From Colwellia psychrerythraea (GTDB lineage: Bacteria; Pseudomonadota; Gammaproteobacteria; Enterobacterales; Alteromonadaceae): DNA of 64,000 nucleotides. The stretch lies in assembly GCF_000764185.1 (NCBI RefSeq), contig NZ_JQEC01000011.1:372001-436000 (forward strand), in the 5' to 3' direction. Position 1 is the stretch's first letter; each line of letters opens with the position of its first letter. The translations under genes were made by a program, and so were the position numbers. Positions 8,411-17,643 of this stretch are shown here, in pieces. A model generated the notes under the pieces. That model saw only the letters and a program-made list of their open reading frames with translations, searched no databases and was not told the DNA's origin.

Positions 8411-10465
8411 ATGAAAAAACGAGATAAAACAAATGCCCGCGGTATATTATCCTATCTAGAAGATGGTAGCCCTTATTGCCAGCGTTTTGATGATGTTTAT
8501 TTTGATAGCGAGTCTGGTTACCAGCAAAATGATTTTATTTTTATTCAAAAAAGTCACATAAAACTACGTTTACAAGCAGCAGAAAAAACTTTCACCGTAG
8601 CTGAAACCGGCTTTGGTACCGGCTTAAATTTTCTATTAACCTTACAGGCGTACCAAAAATCGCAACTAGCCTCACCGACACCACTTGCTCCCTTGCATTT
8701 CATTAGTGTTGAAAAATATCCACTATCAAAAGAGCAGCTAGTTCAATCTTTATCCCTATTACCGCAATTAGAGCACTTAGCTTTAACACTCATCAATAGT
8801 TACCCTGAAGGTGCTGTTGAGCAATTTGAACAAGAGTTTCAAGCAACGTTTTTAAATGGCCAAGTGCGTTTAACACTTATATTTGATGATGCTGCTTTAG
8901 CTTACTCTTCTTTGAAATGCTCAAAACAGGGCTTAGTCGATGCTTGGTATCTAGATGGCTTTACTCCACAAAAAAATCCTGACATGTGGAGCAACGATTT
9001 ATTCACCCAAATTGGCCGATTGTCAAAAGAACAAGCGACACTCACTACGCCAACAGTAACCGAGGTTGTTAAAAGACAGCTAGGCGATATCGGTTTTCGC
9101 CTTGAGCAGCAATTAGTACCCGATAAACACCAAATCATGCTTGTCGCTGTCATGCAAAGTAACCCGTTAACAAATAAAGGTTACCAATTAAGACCCGCCA
9201 TTATAAAGCCTAAACATGTCACTATTATTGGCGGCGGTATCGCATCTGCGTGCTTAGCATATTCACTCACTAAGCAAGGGGTAGAAGTTACCTTGTATTG
9301 TAAAGATGCCTCACTTGCTCAAGGTGGTTCAAGTAATGCTATTGGCGCTTTATATCCTTTATTGCACCAGCAAAAAGATGATATCAGCGCTTTTTATCAG
9401 CAAGCTTTTTGGCGCGCGAAAGCGCTCTATACAGAAATATCTGAGCAAGGCCATTCATTCGACCATCAATGGTGTGGTTTATTAGAAGTATCTTATAAAG
9501 CAGCATTAACGAATAGACAATTAACATTTGAAAAAATGAATACTTGGCCTAAAGCTCTTATCCATGGTGTCGATGCTAAACAAGCCAGTGAACTTGCCAA
9601 TATAGAATTACCTTATGGTGGACTTTTTATGCCTAACGCCGGCTGGATATCACCGCAAGACTTAGTTAAGAAAATGTTTAATGCGGCTAAAACAAGTAAC
9701 CGCTTAACAATAGTGACCGATACCCATATTACTAAGATACGACAGATTACTAGCACTGTAGATGAAAGCAGCACATCATGGTGTTTATCGAGTAAGCAAG
9801 GAGAATTTAACGCCAGTGTTTTGGTCATCTGCGGCGGTGCAGATTCGATTGAAATTGAGCAACTAAAAGCTCTACCGCTGACGGCTACCCGCGGTCAAAT
9901 CACCAGTATGACCACAAATAGCAAGATAAATAAGCTAGCTACCGTTATATGTCATAAGGGCTACTTAACCCCAGAAAATAAAGGCATCCACTGTATAGGT
10001 GCTACCTTTCAGAAAAACGATACCAATATCACCCCAAATAAGGCTGATGATAACTATAATTTAACTATGTTAGATAAGTGTTTACCCGAGTTATCAGCGA
10101 CAATTAATTGGCAAGAACAAGATATTTCTACCAGTAAAGCAAGGTTACGCTGTATGTCGCAAGACCACCTACCCTTAGTTGGCGCAGTGCCCAATATCAG
10201 CGAACATATAAAAGCTTACCCACATTTGGCCAAAGATAAAAATTGGAAATACATTCAGCCTGCACCCTGCATTGAAAACCTCTATGTATTACTTGGGCTT
10301 GGTGCCCGCGGTTTGTGCTCAGCGCCGTTAGCCGCCGATATTTTAACAGCCGAGTTATGTAACATTCCCTACCCTATGGATAACCAAATGTTATTTAATT
10401 TAAGCCCTAACCGCTTTATCATCAGAGATATAATTAAAAGAAAACTAGCCAATGAAACTGGCTAG
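8411..10465 (+). CDS. mnmC: Bifunctional tRNA mnm5s2U34 synthesis protein MnmC
   Basis: 684 residues. The N-terminal methyltransferase domain (about 1-245) has the SAM loop [14 protein letters not shown] and [14 protein letters not shown]; the C-terminal FAD oxidase (about 270-684) starts with [18 protein letters not shown] and ends with the flavin-contact segment [15 protein letters not shown]. The oxidase removes carboxymethyl from cmnm5s2U34 and the transferase then methylates nm5s2U to mnm5s2U in wobble uridines. Fused as in E. coli. Divergent from fabB. A short hairpin (10445-10465) overlaps the stop codon and an 11-bp tandem repeat follows. Confidence 0.96.
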   Translation: MKKRDKTNARGILSYLEDGSPYCQRFDDVYFDSESGYQQNDFIFIQKSHIKLRLQAAEKTFTVAETGFGTGLNFLLTLQAYQKSQLASPTPLAPLHFISVEKYPLSKEQLVQSLSLLPQLEHLALTLINSYPEGAVEQFEQEFQATFLNGQVRLTLIFDDAALAYSSLKCSKQGLVDAWYLDGFTPQKNPDMWSNDLFTQIGRLSKEQATLTTPTVTEVVKRQLGDIGFRLEQQLVPDKHQIMLVAVMQSNPLTNKGYQLRPAIIKPKHVTIIGGGIASACLAYSLTKQGVEVTLYCKDASLAQGGSSNAIGALYPLLHQQKDDISAFYQQAFWRAKALYTEISEQGHSFDHQWCGLLEVSYKAALTNRQLTFEKMNTWPKALIHGVDAKQASELANIELPYGGLFMPNAGWISPQDLVKKMFNAAKTSNRLTIVTDTHITKIRQITSTVDESSTSWCLSSKQGEFNASVLVICGGADSIEIEQLKALPLTATRGQITSMTTNSKINKLATVICHKGYLTPENKGIHCIGATFQKNDTNITPNKADDNYNLTMLDKCLPELSATINWQEQDISTSKARLRCMSQDHLPLVGAVPNISEHIKAYPHLAKDKNWKYIQPAPCIENLYVLLGLGARGLCSAPLAADILTAELCNIPYPMDNQMLFNLSPNRFIIRDIIKRKLANETG

Positions 10466-10478
10466 CTTAGCCTGACTT

Positions 10479-10520
10479 AGTTTGAGCCCAGTTTGAGCCC
10501 AGTTTGAGCCCAGTTTGAGC
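10479..10520. repeat. 11-bp tandem repeat after mnmC
   Basis: Three exact copies of agtttgagccc (10479-10511) and a partial fourth (10512-10520) between the convergent mnmC and yfcL genes. No function visible. Confidence 0.85.
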
Positions 10521-10550
10521 GTAGCTTTCTCTTCTTCATTTAGATGGCAA

Positions 10551-10850
10551 TTATAGAGCTATTTTCTTTTGAGTATCCAACCAAAAGTTAGTCACTATGG
10601 CATGATCTTGCGGGGAGAGTTCTGTTTTTGCTTGACTGATCTTTTGGTTAACCCCATCAATTAGCGCAACAGAAATAGCTTGGTTCTCGTCGCCAAATTC
10701 GGTTGCTACTAAAGATAAAAAACCGCGTAGATAACCACTGGCAAATAGAGTATCACTGTCGATATCTTTTTCGAATAAATCATCTAAATATTGATAAAAA
10801 TCGGCAACGCTAGTTAACGTCTGAGCTGGAGTATTTGAATTAGCTGGCAT
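10551..10850 (-). CDS. yfcL: YfcL family protein
   Basis: 99 residues from the ATG at 10850. Recognised as YfcL-like from its size, acidic helical character (FYQYLDDLFEKD, YLRGFLSLVATEF) and its place beside mnmC and epmC, the genes it adjoins in E. coli. Function unknown; no membrane segment or catalytic motif visible. A GTG three codons upstream is possible, but AAGTGA stands 7 nt before the ATG. Upstream neighbour is the COG3199 gene (31 nt), so co-transcription is likely. Confidence 0.75.
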   Translation of the reverse strand: MPANSNTPAQTLTSVADFYQYLDDLFEKDIDSDTLFASGYLRGFLSLVATEFGDENQAISVALIDGVNQKISQAKTELSPQDHAIVTNFWLDTQKKIAL

Positions 10851-10889
10851 ATAAATCACTTTGAAAATGTTAAGTTAGTTTTTAAAATA

Positions 10890-12053
10890 TTATTGTGGGC
10901 TAGCAAGTGGGTAAAGGACTTGGTCTTTATAGCCTGTTGTTATCGGCATAAATCCGGCAAGCTGCTGATCTAGCTCGCTATCACCGGTATCGCTAATTAA
11001 GGGCTTATTTTCCAAAGCCGATAATTTAGCTTTTGTGGCAATAATCATTATATTATCGCAGCCACCTGGCTGCGCTAAAATAGTACGAATGACACGGGGG
11101 CTTAATTGCTGATTACCACGACCAAAAACATGCCCTTGCCCGCCTATTAAGGTAATAACAAGCTTGCTTATGCCTTGAAAATCAGTAATTGCTTTATATA
11201 GCTGCTCTTCAGTTACATCTGCTGCTGTAAGAGATTGCTCGCTAACAATATCAACACCGAGCAAGGTATTATCAAGGTTCAATTCTGTCATTAAAAAAGC
11301 AGTCGTAGAGCCCGAGCCGATGATAAATTGCCTTTCATCATAATTGTTCATTTCTTCGATAACATTGGCAGCAATATCTTGCAGCACAAATTCATCACTT
11401 TCTTTACCGCCTGATTTAACCGCTTGCACATAGCGCAATTCACTGGGGATTTTCATCTCGCTATACCGTTTTGCTTTTACTATTCCTTGTCTAAAGAGGC
11501 TTTCGTCTATATCCATAACATCACCGGTAGTTAATGTAACAAGCTCTTTAGTCACCATTAATTCAATAATTCGACCAGCGGCTTTAGGCGTAATAGCATA
11601 AACTCCAGAATGAATTTTACACCCTGCAGGTATGCCTAATACCGGTACTTGCTGATATTCATCGTCAGTAGCAACAATATTAGCAATATCTCGCGCCGTA
11701 CCATCACCACCAGCAAACAAAATAATATCTACGCCATTTGTCAATAAAGCTTGTGCTGCTAACTTGCTATCATCGCTTAGCGTATATTTTTGCTTGGCTT
11801 GATAAGACACTTCAACATTGAATCCTAATTCACGAGCACACTGCTCACCCATTTGATCATTAGCAGTATAAATTACAATTTCATCTTGATAAGGTAGTAG
11901 TATTTCAAGAGCCATTTTTGCTCGGGCATTAGCTTGCGGTATTGCTCCTAATGCTAAAGCATGCTTTTCCATACCATCACTGCCTTTAAGGGCAACACTA
12001 CCACCGATTCCCGCAATAGGATTAATTATAAAACCGAGTTTAAATTTGTTCAT
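10890..12053 (-). CDS. COG3199 family ATP-NAD kinase-like protein
   Basis: 387 residues. NAD-kinase/AcoX superfamily: N-terminal NPIAGIGG and the signature AGGDGTARDI near residue 113, followed by GIPAGCKIHSGVYAITP. These proteins belong to the diacylglycerol/NAD kinase fold, but the true substrate of COG3199 members is not settled. It is distinct from the genuine nadK at 32.9 kb. It starts 19 nt after the epmC stop and shares its strand, so both are likely in one message with yfcL. Confidence 0.8.
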   Translation of the reverse strand: MNKFKLGFIINPIAGIGGSVALKGSDGMEKHALALGAIPQANARAKMALEILLPYQDEIVIYTANDQMGEQCARELGFNVEVSYQAKQKYTLSDDSKLAAQALLTNGVDIILFAGGDGTARDIANIVATDDEYQQVPVLGIPAGCKIHSGVYAITPKAAGRIIELMVTKELVTLTTGDVMDIDESLFRQGIVKAKRYSEMKIPSELRYVQAVKSGGKESDEFVLQDIAANVIEEMNNYDERQFIIGSGSTTAFLMTELNLDNTLLGVDIVSEQSLTAADVTEEQLYKAITDFQGISKLVITLIGGQGHVFGRGNQQLSPRVIRTILAQPGGCDNIMIIATKAKLSALENKPLISDTGDSELDQQLAGFMPITTGYKDQVLYPLASPQ

Positions 12054-12072
12054 GACTTATCTCCGTTTATTA

Positions 12073-12603
12073 CTACAGCGTAAAGCGCTGAGGGACTAGC
12101 GGTAATGGCGTTTGATAAAAATCAGCCAACGCAGTTATAAATTTTTGTGCCTCTTTGGGAAAGCCAGTAGTTAAATAAACTTCCACTTGTTGATAAACAG
12201 CCTGTTTAAAAACCGCACGGTCAGTAGTGCCAGTGCCTGATAAGTTATCTATTGATACATCAAACTTTTTTCCTACCGCAGCACAAAACGCCCATTCTAT
12301 TGCTTGTGGCTTTATTTCTACTTGTTCAAATTTAAGTTGTTGTGCCTGGTCGCGCCCATCAGGAATATACCAATAACCAAAGTCTTCCAATAAACGCCTA
12401 GCTGAGCCAGCTAAACACCAATGGGCAACTTCATGTAAAGCACTGGCATAAAAGCCATGAGCAAAAATTATGCGATGATAGTTGCATATTTCATTTTTTG
12501 GAGCATAGAGTGGCTCATCACTACCTTTAATCAGCTGAGTATTCATACTGGTACTAAAAGTATGATTAAAAATATGAATTAAATCTTGATATTGGTATGA
12601 CAT
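12073..12603 (-). CDS. epmC: Elongation factor P hydroxylase
   Basis: 176 residues from the internal ATG at 12603; the frame can be opened further to a GTG at 12660, but family members begin at MSYQYQDLIHIF. Signature ALHEVAHWCLAG followed by DFGYWYIPDGR. EpmC (YfcM) hydroxylates the lysylated lysine of EF-P. The HEVAHW segment supplies metal ligands. No strong ribosome site is seen at either start. EpmA/EpmB partners are not in the window. Confidence 0.88.
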   Translation of the reverse strand: MSYQYQDLIHIFNHTFSTSMNTQLIKGSDEPLYAPKNEICNYHRIIFAHGFYASALHEVAHWCLAGSARRLLEDFGYWYIPDGRDQAQQLKFEQVEIKPQAIEWAFCAAVGKKFDVSIDNLSGTGTTDRAVFKQAVYQQVEVYLTTGFPKEAQKFITALADFYQTPLPLVPQRFTL

Positions 12604-12897
12604 ACACAGCGCAGGTAAAAATGAAAAACGTATTCTAACTAAAACCCTTAGTGCTTGCACTGGCTATTTTTATAGAAACTGCCAAAGGTTTCAATACTCA
12701 AGGTCAAATCATATTAACGCCACATCGAGCTAACCATGTATTTGTTTACAACTAAAATCTTTAACGTAATTAGCTATGCTCTTAAATGTTATATTTATGT
12801 AAATATAGATAGCTTATTGTCAATGTATCATGGTATTAATTAACAGTAGTGTCAGTTTTTAAAAAGATACTAATTATCATCAAGGAAGATATAATGT

Positions 12898-13602
12898 ATG
12901 CGCTTAATTAATAAAGATAAACTCAAGGCATTTTTTTTAATAAGTGGTGGCGAAAATAATATCATCACAGAAAATTTTCATCCATCCATTCATCATTTTA
13001 CTGGCTTAGTTCAAACCTGTAACATTGATACAACGGTAGATAAAACAGTGCCTGACATTGCCCAAAGCAAAAGTTATAATTTAATTTTTATTGATTTATA
13101 TAACTGTACTTGGGGTGATGAAATTCCCTTAGCGATACAGAAAATAGTACATAACGCACGCACTGTTTTTTTTAATGCTCAAAAAGATAAATACGATGAA
13201 AAAAAATTGTTATTATTAGGGCTTGAAGGCATTTTTTATCTGAATGAGCGTCTTGAAATTATTTTGAGAGGCATCACAAAATTGCAACAAAATGAGCGAT
13301 GGTTCAAACGCGAAACAATGAACAGCGCATTAAATGAATTACTTATTAAAAAACACAACTCAAACTTACTTTCGGCACGTCCTCTTCAATGCCCGATAAA
13401 CCTACCTAGCCTGACTCGACGTGAAAACACTATTATAGGTTTAGTATCATGTGGGGCAAAAAATCAAGAGATTGCTGAGCAGCTCCATATCAGTCCTAAT
13501 ACAGTAAAAACCCACTTGTACAGTATTTTTCGAAAAACCAGTTCCCGCAATCGTATAGAGTTGATTAGTTGGACACAGAGTTATGCTGCAAGTATTAACT
13601 AA
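12898..13602 (+). CDS. csgD: CsgD-like LuxR-family transcription regulator
   Basis: 234 residues. C-terminal LuxR-type helix-turn-helix (about 170-228: LTRRENTIIGLVSCGAKNQE then ISPNTVKTHLYSIFRK). The N-terminal half resembles the atypical receiver of CsgD and has no clear phospho-acceptor Asp site. It stands next to the curli genes, on the opposite strand and convergent with csgG, so it is the likely activator of the curlin gene. AAGGAAG at 12882-12888 stands 9 nt before this ATG; an overlapping ATG at 12894 is out of frame. Confidence 0.85.
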   Translation: MRLINKDKLKAFFLISGGENNIITENFHPSIHHFTGLVQTCNIDTTVDKTVPDIAQSKSYNLIFIDLYNCTWGDEIPLAIQKIVHNARTVFFNAQKDKYDEKKLLLLGLEGIFYLNERLEIILRGITKLQQNERWFKRETMNSALNELLIKKHNSNLLSARPLQCPINLPSLTRRENTIIGLVSCGAKNQEIAEQLHISPNTVKTHLYSIFRKTSSRNRIELISWTQSYAASIN

Positions 13603-13660
13603 TCTGAACTCTGGATAATATTGAGAAAATGCTGCTTATCCAGACTTCAGGTTAACTAAG

Positions 13661-13697
13661 CAATAAAAAAGCCAGTACTTAATCACTGGCTTTTTTA
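13661..13697. terminator. Bidirectional terminator between csgD and csgG
   Basis: Inverted repeat gccagt / actggc (13671-13690) flanked by A6 on one side and T6 on the other; serves the two convergent transcripts. Confidence 0.8.
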
Positions 13698-13723
13698 TAT
13701 TTGATTCACTGCCTAAAGATAAA

Positions 13724-14509
13724 TTAGCTATTAGTGCGCCAAACTTTTCGCTTAATACCTTTTTTAACCAATTCCGTGATCGCCTTTTCTATCGCTTGTT
13801 GCACACAAACATGCATCGGCTCATTATCACTAAAACCGCCTTCGACTTCAGCTAAACGTTTAAAACTAACATAACGGAAAAATCCAGCACGTACTTCTTG
13901 ACTCAACACCTTTTTATTTGTTGATACCGAGACTAAAACTTGCCCTGTACGTACATCAACTGCACGCATATAAACCGTAATTTGATCTTCACGATAAAGT
14001 TCAGAAGCGCCAATACCAAAATACTCAGCACCAAAGCCACCGGTTTTAGTATTAGAGTCATAACTAATAATACCACCCTCAAGTAGTATTTTCGCGGTAG
14101 TTAGTGGCGGTAACTCGATATGTTCAGTGGCTTTGTTGGCTTTGTTTGCCGCACGGGTAATTTTTCGTTCAGTTAATACGTTTTGTAAACCTTCCCGTTC
14201 AACCGGTAAAAACCAATCAGAATCGCTTAATGCTTGCATCAAAATAGACGTTGCCCCTTGCGTTACCGCTGTAGAAAACGAACTAACATTGGCTTGTGGT
14301 TTATATTGTCCTGTTTGGTCTCGATAAGCGTAAACCGAAACAGGTATTGCACCTTTAGGTTTAGGTAAAGCCCTAAGCTCTTTAAAACTTTCTAATGGCA
14401 TCATTTTTGTCGCTAAAGACTTATCTGGAGGAATAAGGCGACTGGTAGACTCAAGAACACTACAAGCCGACAATAGGCTGAATAATGCGACTACTAGAAT
14501 CATTTTCAT
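13724..14509 (-). CDS. csgG: Curli secretion channel lipoprotein CsgG
   Basis: 261 residues from the ATG at 14509, which gives a clean lipoprotein signal (MKMILVVALFSLLSAC, lipid-bearing Cys16); a longer start would destroy it. CsgG forms the nonameric outer-membrane pore for curlin export. Recognisable segments are IPVSVYAYRDQTGQYKP, QALSDSDWFLPVEREGLQN, LLEGGIISYDSNT and AEYFGIGASELYREDQ. It starts 4 nt after the csgF stop (TTTGGATAACCCC then ATG), so translation is probably coupled. Last gene of csgE-csgF-csgG. Confidence 0.95.
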   Translation of the reverse strand: MKMILVVALFSLLSACSVLESTSRLIPPDKSLATKMMPLESFKELRALPKPKGAIPVSVYAYRDQTGQYKPQANVSSFSTAVTQGATSILMQALSDSDWFLPVEREGLQNVLTERKITRAANKANKATEHIELPPLTTAKILLEGGIISYDSNTKTGGFGAEYFGIGASELYREDQITVYMRAVDVRTGQVLVSVSTNKKVLSQEVRAGFFRYVSFKRLAEVEGGFSDNEPMHVCVQQAIEKAITELVKKGIKRKVWRTNS

Positions 14510-14513
14510 GGGG

Positions 14514-14930
14514 TTATCCAAACTTAGGTATTTCAATTATGGTCACTTTATCTGTCAATAAGTCAGTAACTTCTATGGTGATACTGTCACTATTAGACGA
14601 TAAAATATCAATTTGATAATCGCCACTAATAAAGGTGCTATCTTCATCATTATTTATTACCGCACTTTCTCCTAATACCGTATCTTTATATTTACTGACT
14701 ATATCGCTAAGTGTTGCACGTTCAAGTGCGTCAGATACTTTTTCCTCAAAGCTTTTTCTACTTTGCGGCGCCTTATGTTTATTTTGCCCTTGTGCTTTTC
14801 CTAACAGATAACTGCCATTTAATGGGCTGCCACCGAAACTTGGGTTAACTGGTTTATAAACCAATTCAGAGCCTGATACATAACTACTTACGCTAATACT
14901 AATAACTAACGCTAAAATTATTTTTTTCAT
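14514..14930 (-). CDS. csgF: Curli assembly protein CsgF
   Basis: 138 residues from the ATG at 14930 (AAAGG 8 nt upstream; signal peptide MKKIILALVISISVSSYVSG). Mature N-terminus ELVYKPVNPSFGGSP and GSYLLGKAQGQN are the CsgF segment that plugs into the CsgG pore; the rest couples curlin nucleation to the channel. The frame can be opened upstream, but that would spoil the signal peptide. Between csgE (29-nt gap) and csgG (4-nt gap). Confidence 0.93.
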   Translation of the reverse strand: MKKIILALVISISVSSYVSGSELVYKPVNPSFGGSPLNGSYLLGKAQGQNKHKAPQSRKSFEEKVSDALERATLSDIVSKYKDTVLGESAVINNDEDSTFISGDYQIDILSSNSDSITIEVTDLLTDKVTIIEIPKFG

Positions 14931-14959
14931 TATTACTACCTTTATAATTTCATTAATGA

Positions 14960-15352
14960 CTACCAACCATCTCCAGCCATATCAAGACTCTCTTGGCGAT
15001 ATTGAGACCTTTTCATAGCATCAATTAATATAAATATCGCTTGTTCTACCTTTTCTTTAACCGGTGTTTGCCTGCGTCCAAAATGAGTAGCATAAATAGC
15101 TTGTCCATTAAGTTTTAATGTAAGCCTAGTGCCTGCTCTTGGTACTAGTTGCTCTATTATTTGAACATTGATGCCTTGGGTATTTGGAATATCTCGCCAT
15201 AACTGGCTGAATTCATAATAAAAATCATGACCTAAACGGCTCTTGGTATTATCAAGCAGCAAACCACCAATTTCGACTTCGTTATTAGCATGAGATAAAA
15301 TAGTAAATAGCATGGCAAGTGTTACCAGCCATATACGGATATATTTAGTCAT
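14960..15352 (-). CDS. csgE: Curli assembly chaperone CsgE
   Basis: 130 residues, signal peptide to about residue 22 (LFTILSHA). CsgE is the periplasmic adaptor that caps CsgG and directs curlin subunits; EIGGLLLDNTKSRLGHDFYYEF is cut here to its key parts GLLLDNTKSRLG and FYYEFSQLW. No good ribosome site is seen before the ATG; the terminator hairpin at 15367-15386 lies only 14 nt upstream, so both transcription and translation of csgE depend on read-through. Confidence 0.9.
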   Translation of the reverse strand: MTKYIRIWLVTLAMLFTILSHANNEVEIGGLLLDNTKSRLGHDFYYEFSQLWRDIPNTQGINVQIIEQLVPRAGTRLTLKLNGQAIYATHFGRRQTPVKEKVEQAIFILIDAMKRSQYRQESLDMAGDGW

Positions 15353-15364
15353 ATTATGATAGAT

Positions 15365-15388
15365 AAAAAGGGGCCGTAAGCCCCTTAT
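15365..15388 (-). terminator. Terminator/attenuator between curlin and csgE
   Basis: On the minus strand AAGGGGC - TTACG - GCCCCTT followed by TTTT, 20 nt after the curlin stop. A GC-rich 7-bp stem with a T-run is rare in this AT-rich DNA. Likely sets a high curlin to accessory-protein ratio. Confidence 0.85.
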
Positions 15389-15407
15389 TCAATTGTCTCT
15401 AAAGAAA

Positions 15408-16862
15408 TTACTGCTGCACGATTACTGCAGTATTCCAATCACCCAGTTGGGTAATAGAAACTACACCAGAATCACTGATAAATGAGCCCTCAACAATATT
15501 GCCATTACCTATTTGGCTTATATTAAATTCGATATTGTTACCACCAATAAGCATAGTTTCACCACCCTCACCAGTGATTAAGTTTTCATCTCCTATTTGC
15601 TCGATACCAATTTGATGATTGCTACCTTCAACTAAAATATCTAACGAGTTCAGTTCACCTGTTTGAGCAATATCAATGGTATTTGCATTACTATCAATAA
15701 TCGTACTTAACATAACTACAGCGTCATTAGCAAAACCTGTTTGAGAGATTTCAATATCATTTTCGCTGGTAAGTAACTCATTATTCTCAGCTGAAGCTTG
15801 CACTACAACAACATTTTCAGAGCCTGACTGCATCACGTCAATGTCGTTATCATCACCATTAAAATTGATCACATGACTTTCGTTTAAGTCACCGACTTGC
15901 ACAGAGCTATATTCGTTATTCATACCAATAGTGGCAATATAACTAATGTTGCTATCGCCTACCTGGATGAAATTAAAGTCATTTTCATCACCAATAGCAT
16001 CAAAGCTAGCACTGTTACCATTACCGTTTTGCATCACATCAACGGAGTTAGACATCCCTGTATATATCGCAGACTCAACGATGTTATTGTTACCTTCTTG
16101 GTCGATAGAAATTTCATTTTCATCGCCCTCAATTGAATCGATAGTAATCATATTCCGATCACCTTCTTGCTCAATCGATAACTCATTGCCATCACCTTCA
16201 ATCGAAGAGATAGTTGTAACACTCCAAAAACCATCTTGAGTCACTTCAATAGCATTGTCGTCACCGGCAATACTCGTTAAGTAGCTCTCATTCCATTCAC
16301 CATCTTGGACAATTTCAATAGTATTATTAGCACCCGTTATTTCTGAGTTAATTGCCCAATGACCGCCTTCACCTTGATCGATAACAACTTCATTACCGTT
16401 ACCTGCTATTTCATTGATAGCACGATTACCAAAGCCTAAATACCCCGTACCTAGCTGAGTCACTTCAACACTGTTTTCATCACCTGTAACGTTATTTTCA
16501 GTTTCGTTAATTTCACCATCTTGTTCAACGTACAATAAATTATTGTTACCTGTATATGTACCAACGGCTATGTTGTTAGCACCAACTTGTATAATTTCCG
16601 CAACATTACCTTCACCTATGACAGTAAAGCCTGTGCCGTTTACATCACCGTCTTGGAAAATAGACGTTTCATTACCTAAAGTAGCCCCGTCGCTAGAAGT
16701 TTGTGACAACAAAATCACATTACCTAAAGCATTGACCATCAGATCTGATTGAATAACAACTTCAGCTTTTTCTACTTTCGTTTCTTCAGCCGCGAAAGCA
16801 GTTTGATTTAGGCCCAGTGCAATAAGTACAGCACAAGTGACTATTGATTTATTAATTTTCAC
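15408..16862 (-). CDS. Large curlin-repeat amyloid subunit (CsgA/CsgB-like)
   Basis: 484 residues, about three times E. coli CsgA. Signal peptide to about residue 24 (ALGLNQTAFA). The rest is about 18 curlin-type units of some 22-24 residues, each with a Q-x-G-x-x-N core, for example IIQVGANNI, IEQEGDRNM, VMQNGNGNS, ISQIGNGNI and a C-terminal ITQLGDWNT. The protein is strongly acidic, with many D and E between the cores. It is the only curlin gene here, so it must serve as major subunit, nucleator or both, unless another lies elsewhere. Ribosome site AGGGAT before the ATG; cotranscribed in part with csgEFG through a leaky terminator. Confidence 0.88.
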   Translation of the reverse strand: MKINKSIVTCAVLIALGLNQTAFAAEETKVEKAEVVIQSDLMVNALGNVILLSQTSSDGATLGNETSIFQDGDVNGTGFTVIGEGNVAEIIQVGANNIAVGTYTGNNNLLYVEQDGEINETENNVTGDENSVEVTQLGTGYLGFGNRAINEIAGNGNEVVIDQGEGGHWAINSEITGANNTIEIVQDGEWNESYLTSIAGDDNAIEVTQDGFWSVTTISSIEGDGNELSIEQEGDRNMITIDSIEGDENEISIDQEGNNNIVESAIYTGMSNSVDVMQNGNGNSASFDAIGDENDFNFIQVGDSNISYIATIGMNNEYSSVQVGDLNESHVINFNGDDNDIDVMQSGSENVVVVQASAENNELLTSENDIEISQTGFANDAVVMLSTIIDSNANTIDIAQTGELNSLDILVEGSNHQIGIEQIGDENLITGEGGETMLIGGNNIEFNISQIGNGNIVEGSFISDSGVVSITQLGDWNTAVIVQQ

Positions 16863-17643
16863 AATATATCCCTATTTTCTTGTTTTATGTGAGTAAACAA
16901 TTAACCCACAAAGATTATTATTAATGAATAAGCAGTTCTTCGTCTTAGCTGCTAGTGATGTTGTAGTATTTCCATAGTATTTTTCAAAACAATAACTCAT
17001 CGTTATTATTAAAAAACAAGTAGCATGATTAAAATGATTTTGTACTGTTCTTTAACGATAAAGTCCTTATCTATCTTATTTCGCTAAATGTACTTATATA
17101 GATAAGTAACATCTAATTTAACTATTACCTCTCGGCATAACTTGGGTTTACTTGAAGCACTAAACAATCAAAAACAAGCATTTCATATAGATTAGATAAA
17201 CAAACCTACAAAACCCAAAAATAAGAACAATTAACTTTAGTACGTTGCATTAAAAACTCTACAATATTTTCTTAACAATAGAAATCACCCTATTTTTGTA
17301 TTCAATAAATTTGTTTTAAAACAAAGAAATAATAAAAAACAAAGGATGTACAACATAATTACCGATCAAAAAGTAATAAAAAAGGACTAGTTAAGACACT
17401 CTAATCACCTATATAAAAAAGTAGTAAAAAAGTAGTAAAAAACATAAAAAAAACAACTTTAAGTCATGAAAAAGTCGTGTTTATTACCTTTCTATAGTTA
17501 TCTCCCTGTTTTTGTGATTAAAGTAGATGCGTTGCGTAAATCCATAGTAAGTAGAAAAGTTAAAATAAAGGAATTTATCCTAGTAGTAATGACTAGGCTG
17601 AAAATAATTTAAACATAATATTTAATGAAAAATGGAGCAAAAA
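16863..17643. other. Divergent control region between curlin and subtilase
   Basis: 780 bp without a gene, very AT-rich. An imperfect palindrome tgtgagtaaac / gttaaccaca-like (16888-16910) lies 27-48 nt before the curlin ATG and is a candidate operator for the CsgD-like regulator. A small direct repeat aaaaaagtagt occurs twice near 17415-17438. No confident promoter hexamers assigned. Confidence 0.45.

Noticed and set aside
10445..10465. Hairpin ctagcc / ggctag over the mnmC stop as a terminator
   Set aside because: Only 6 bp of stem and no T-run after it.
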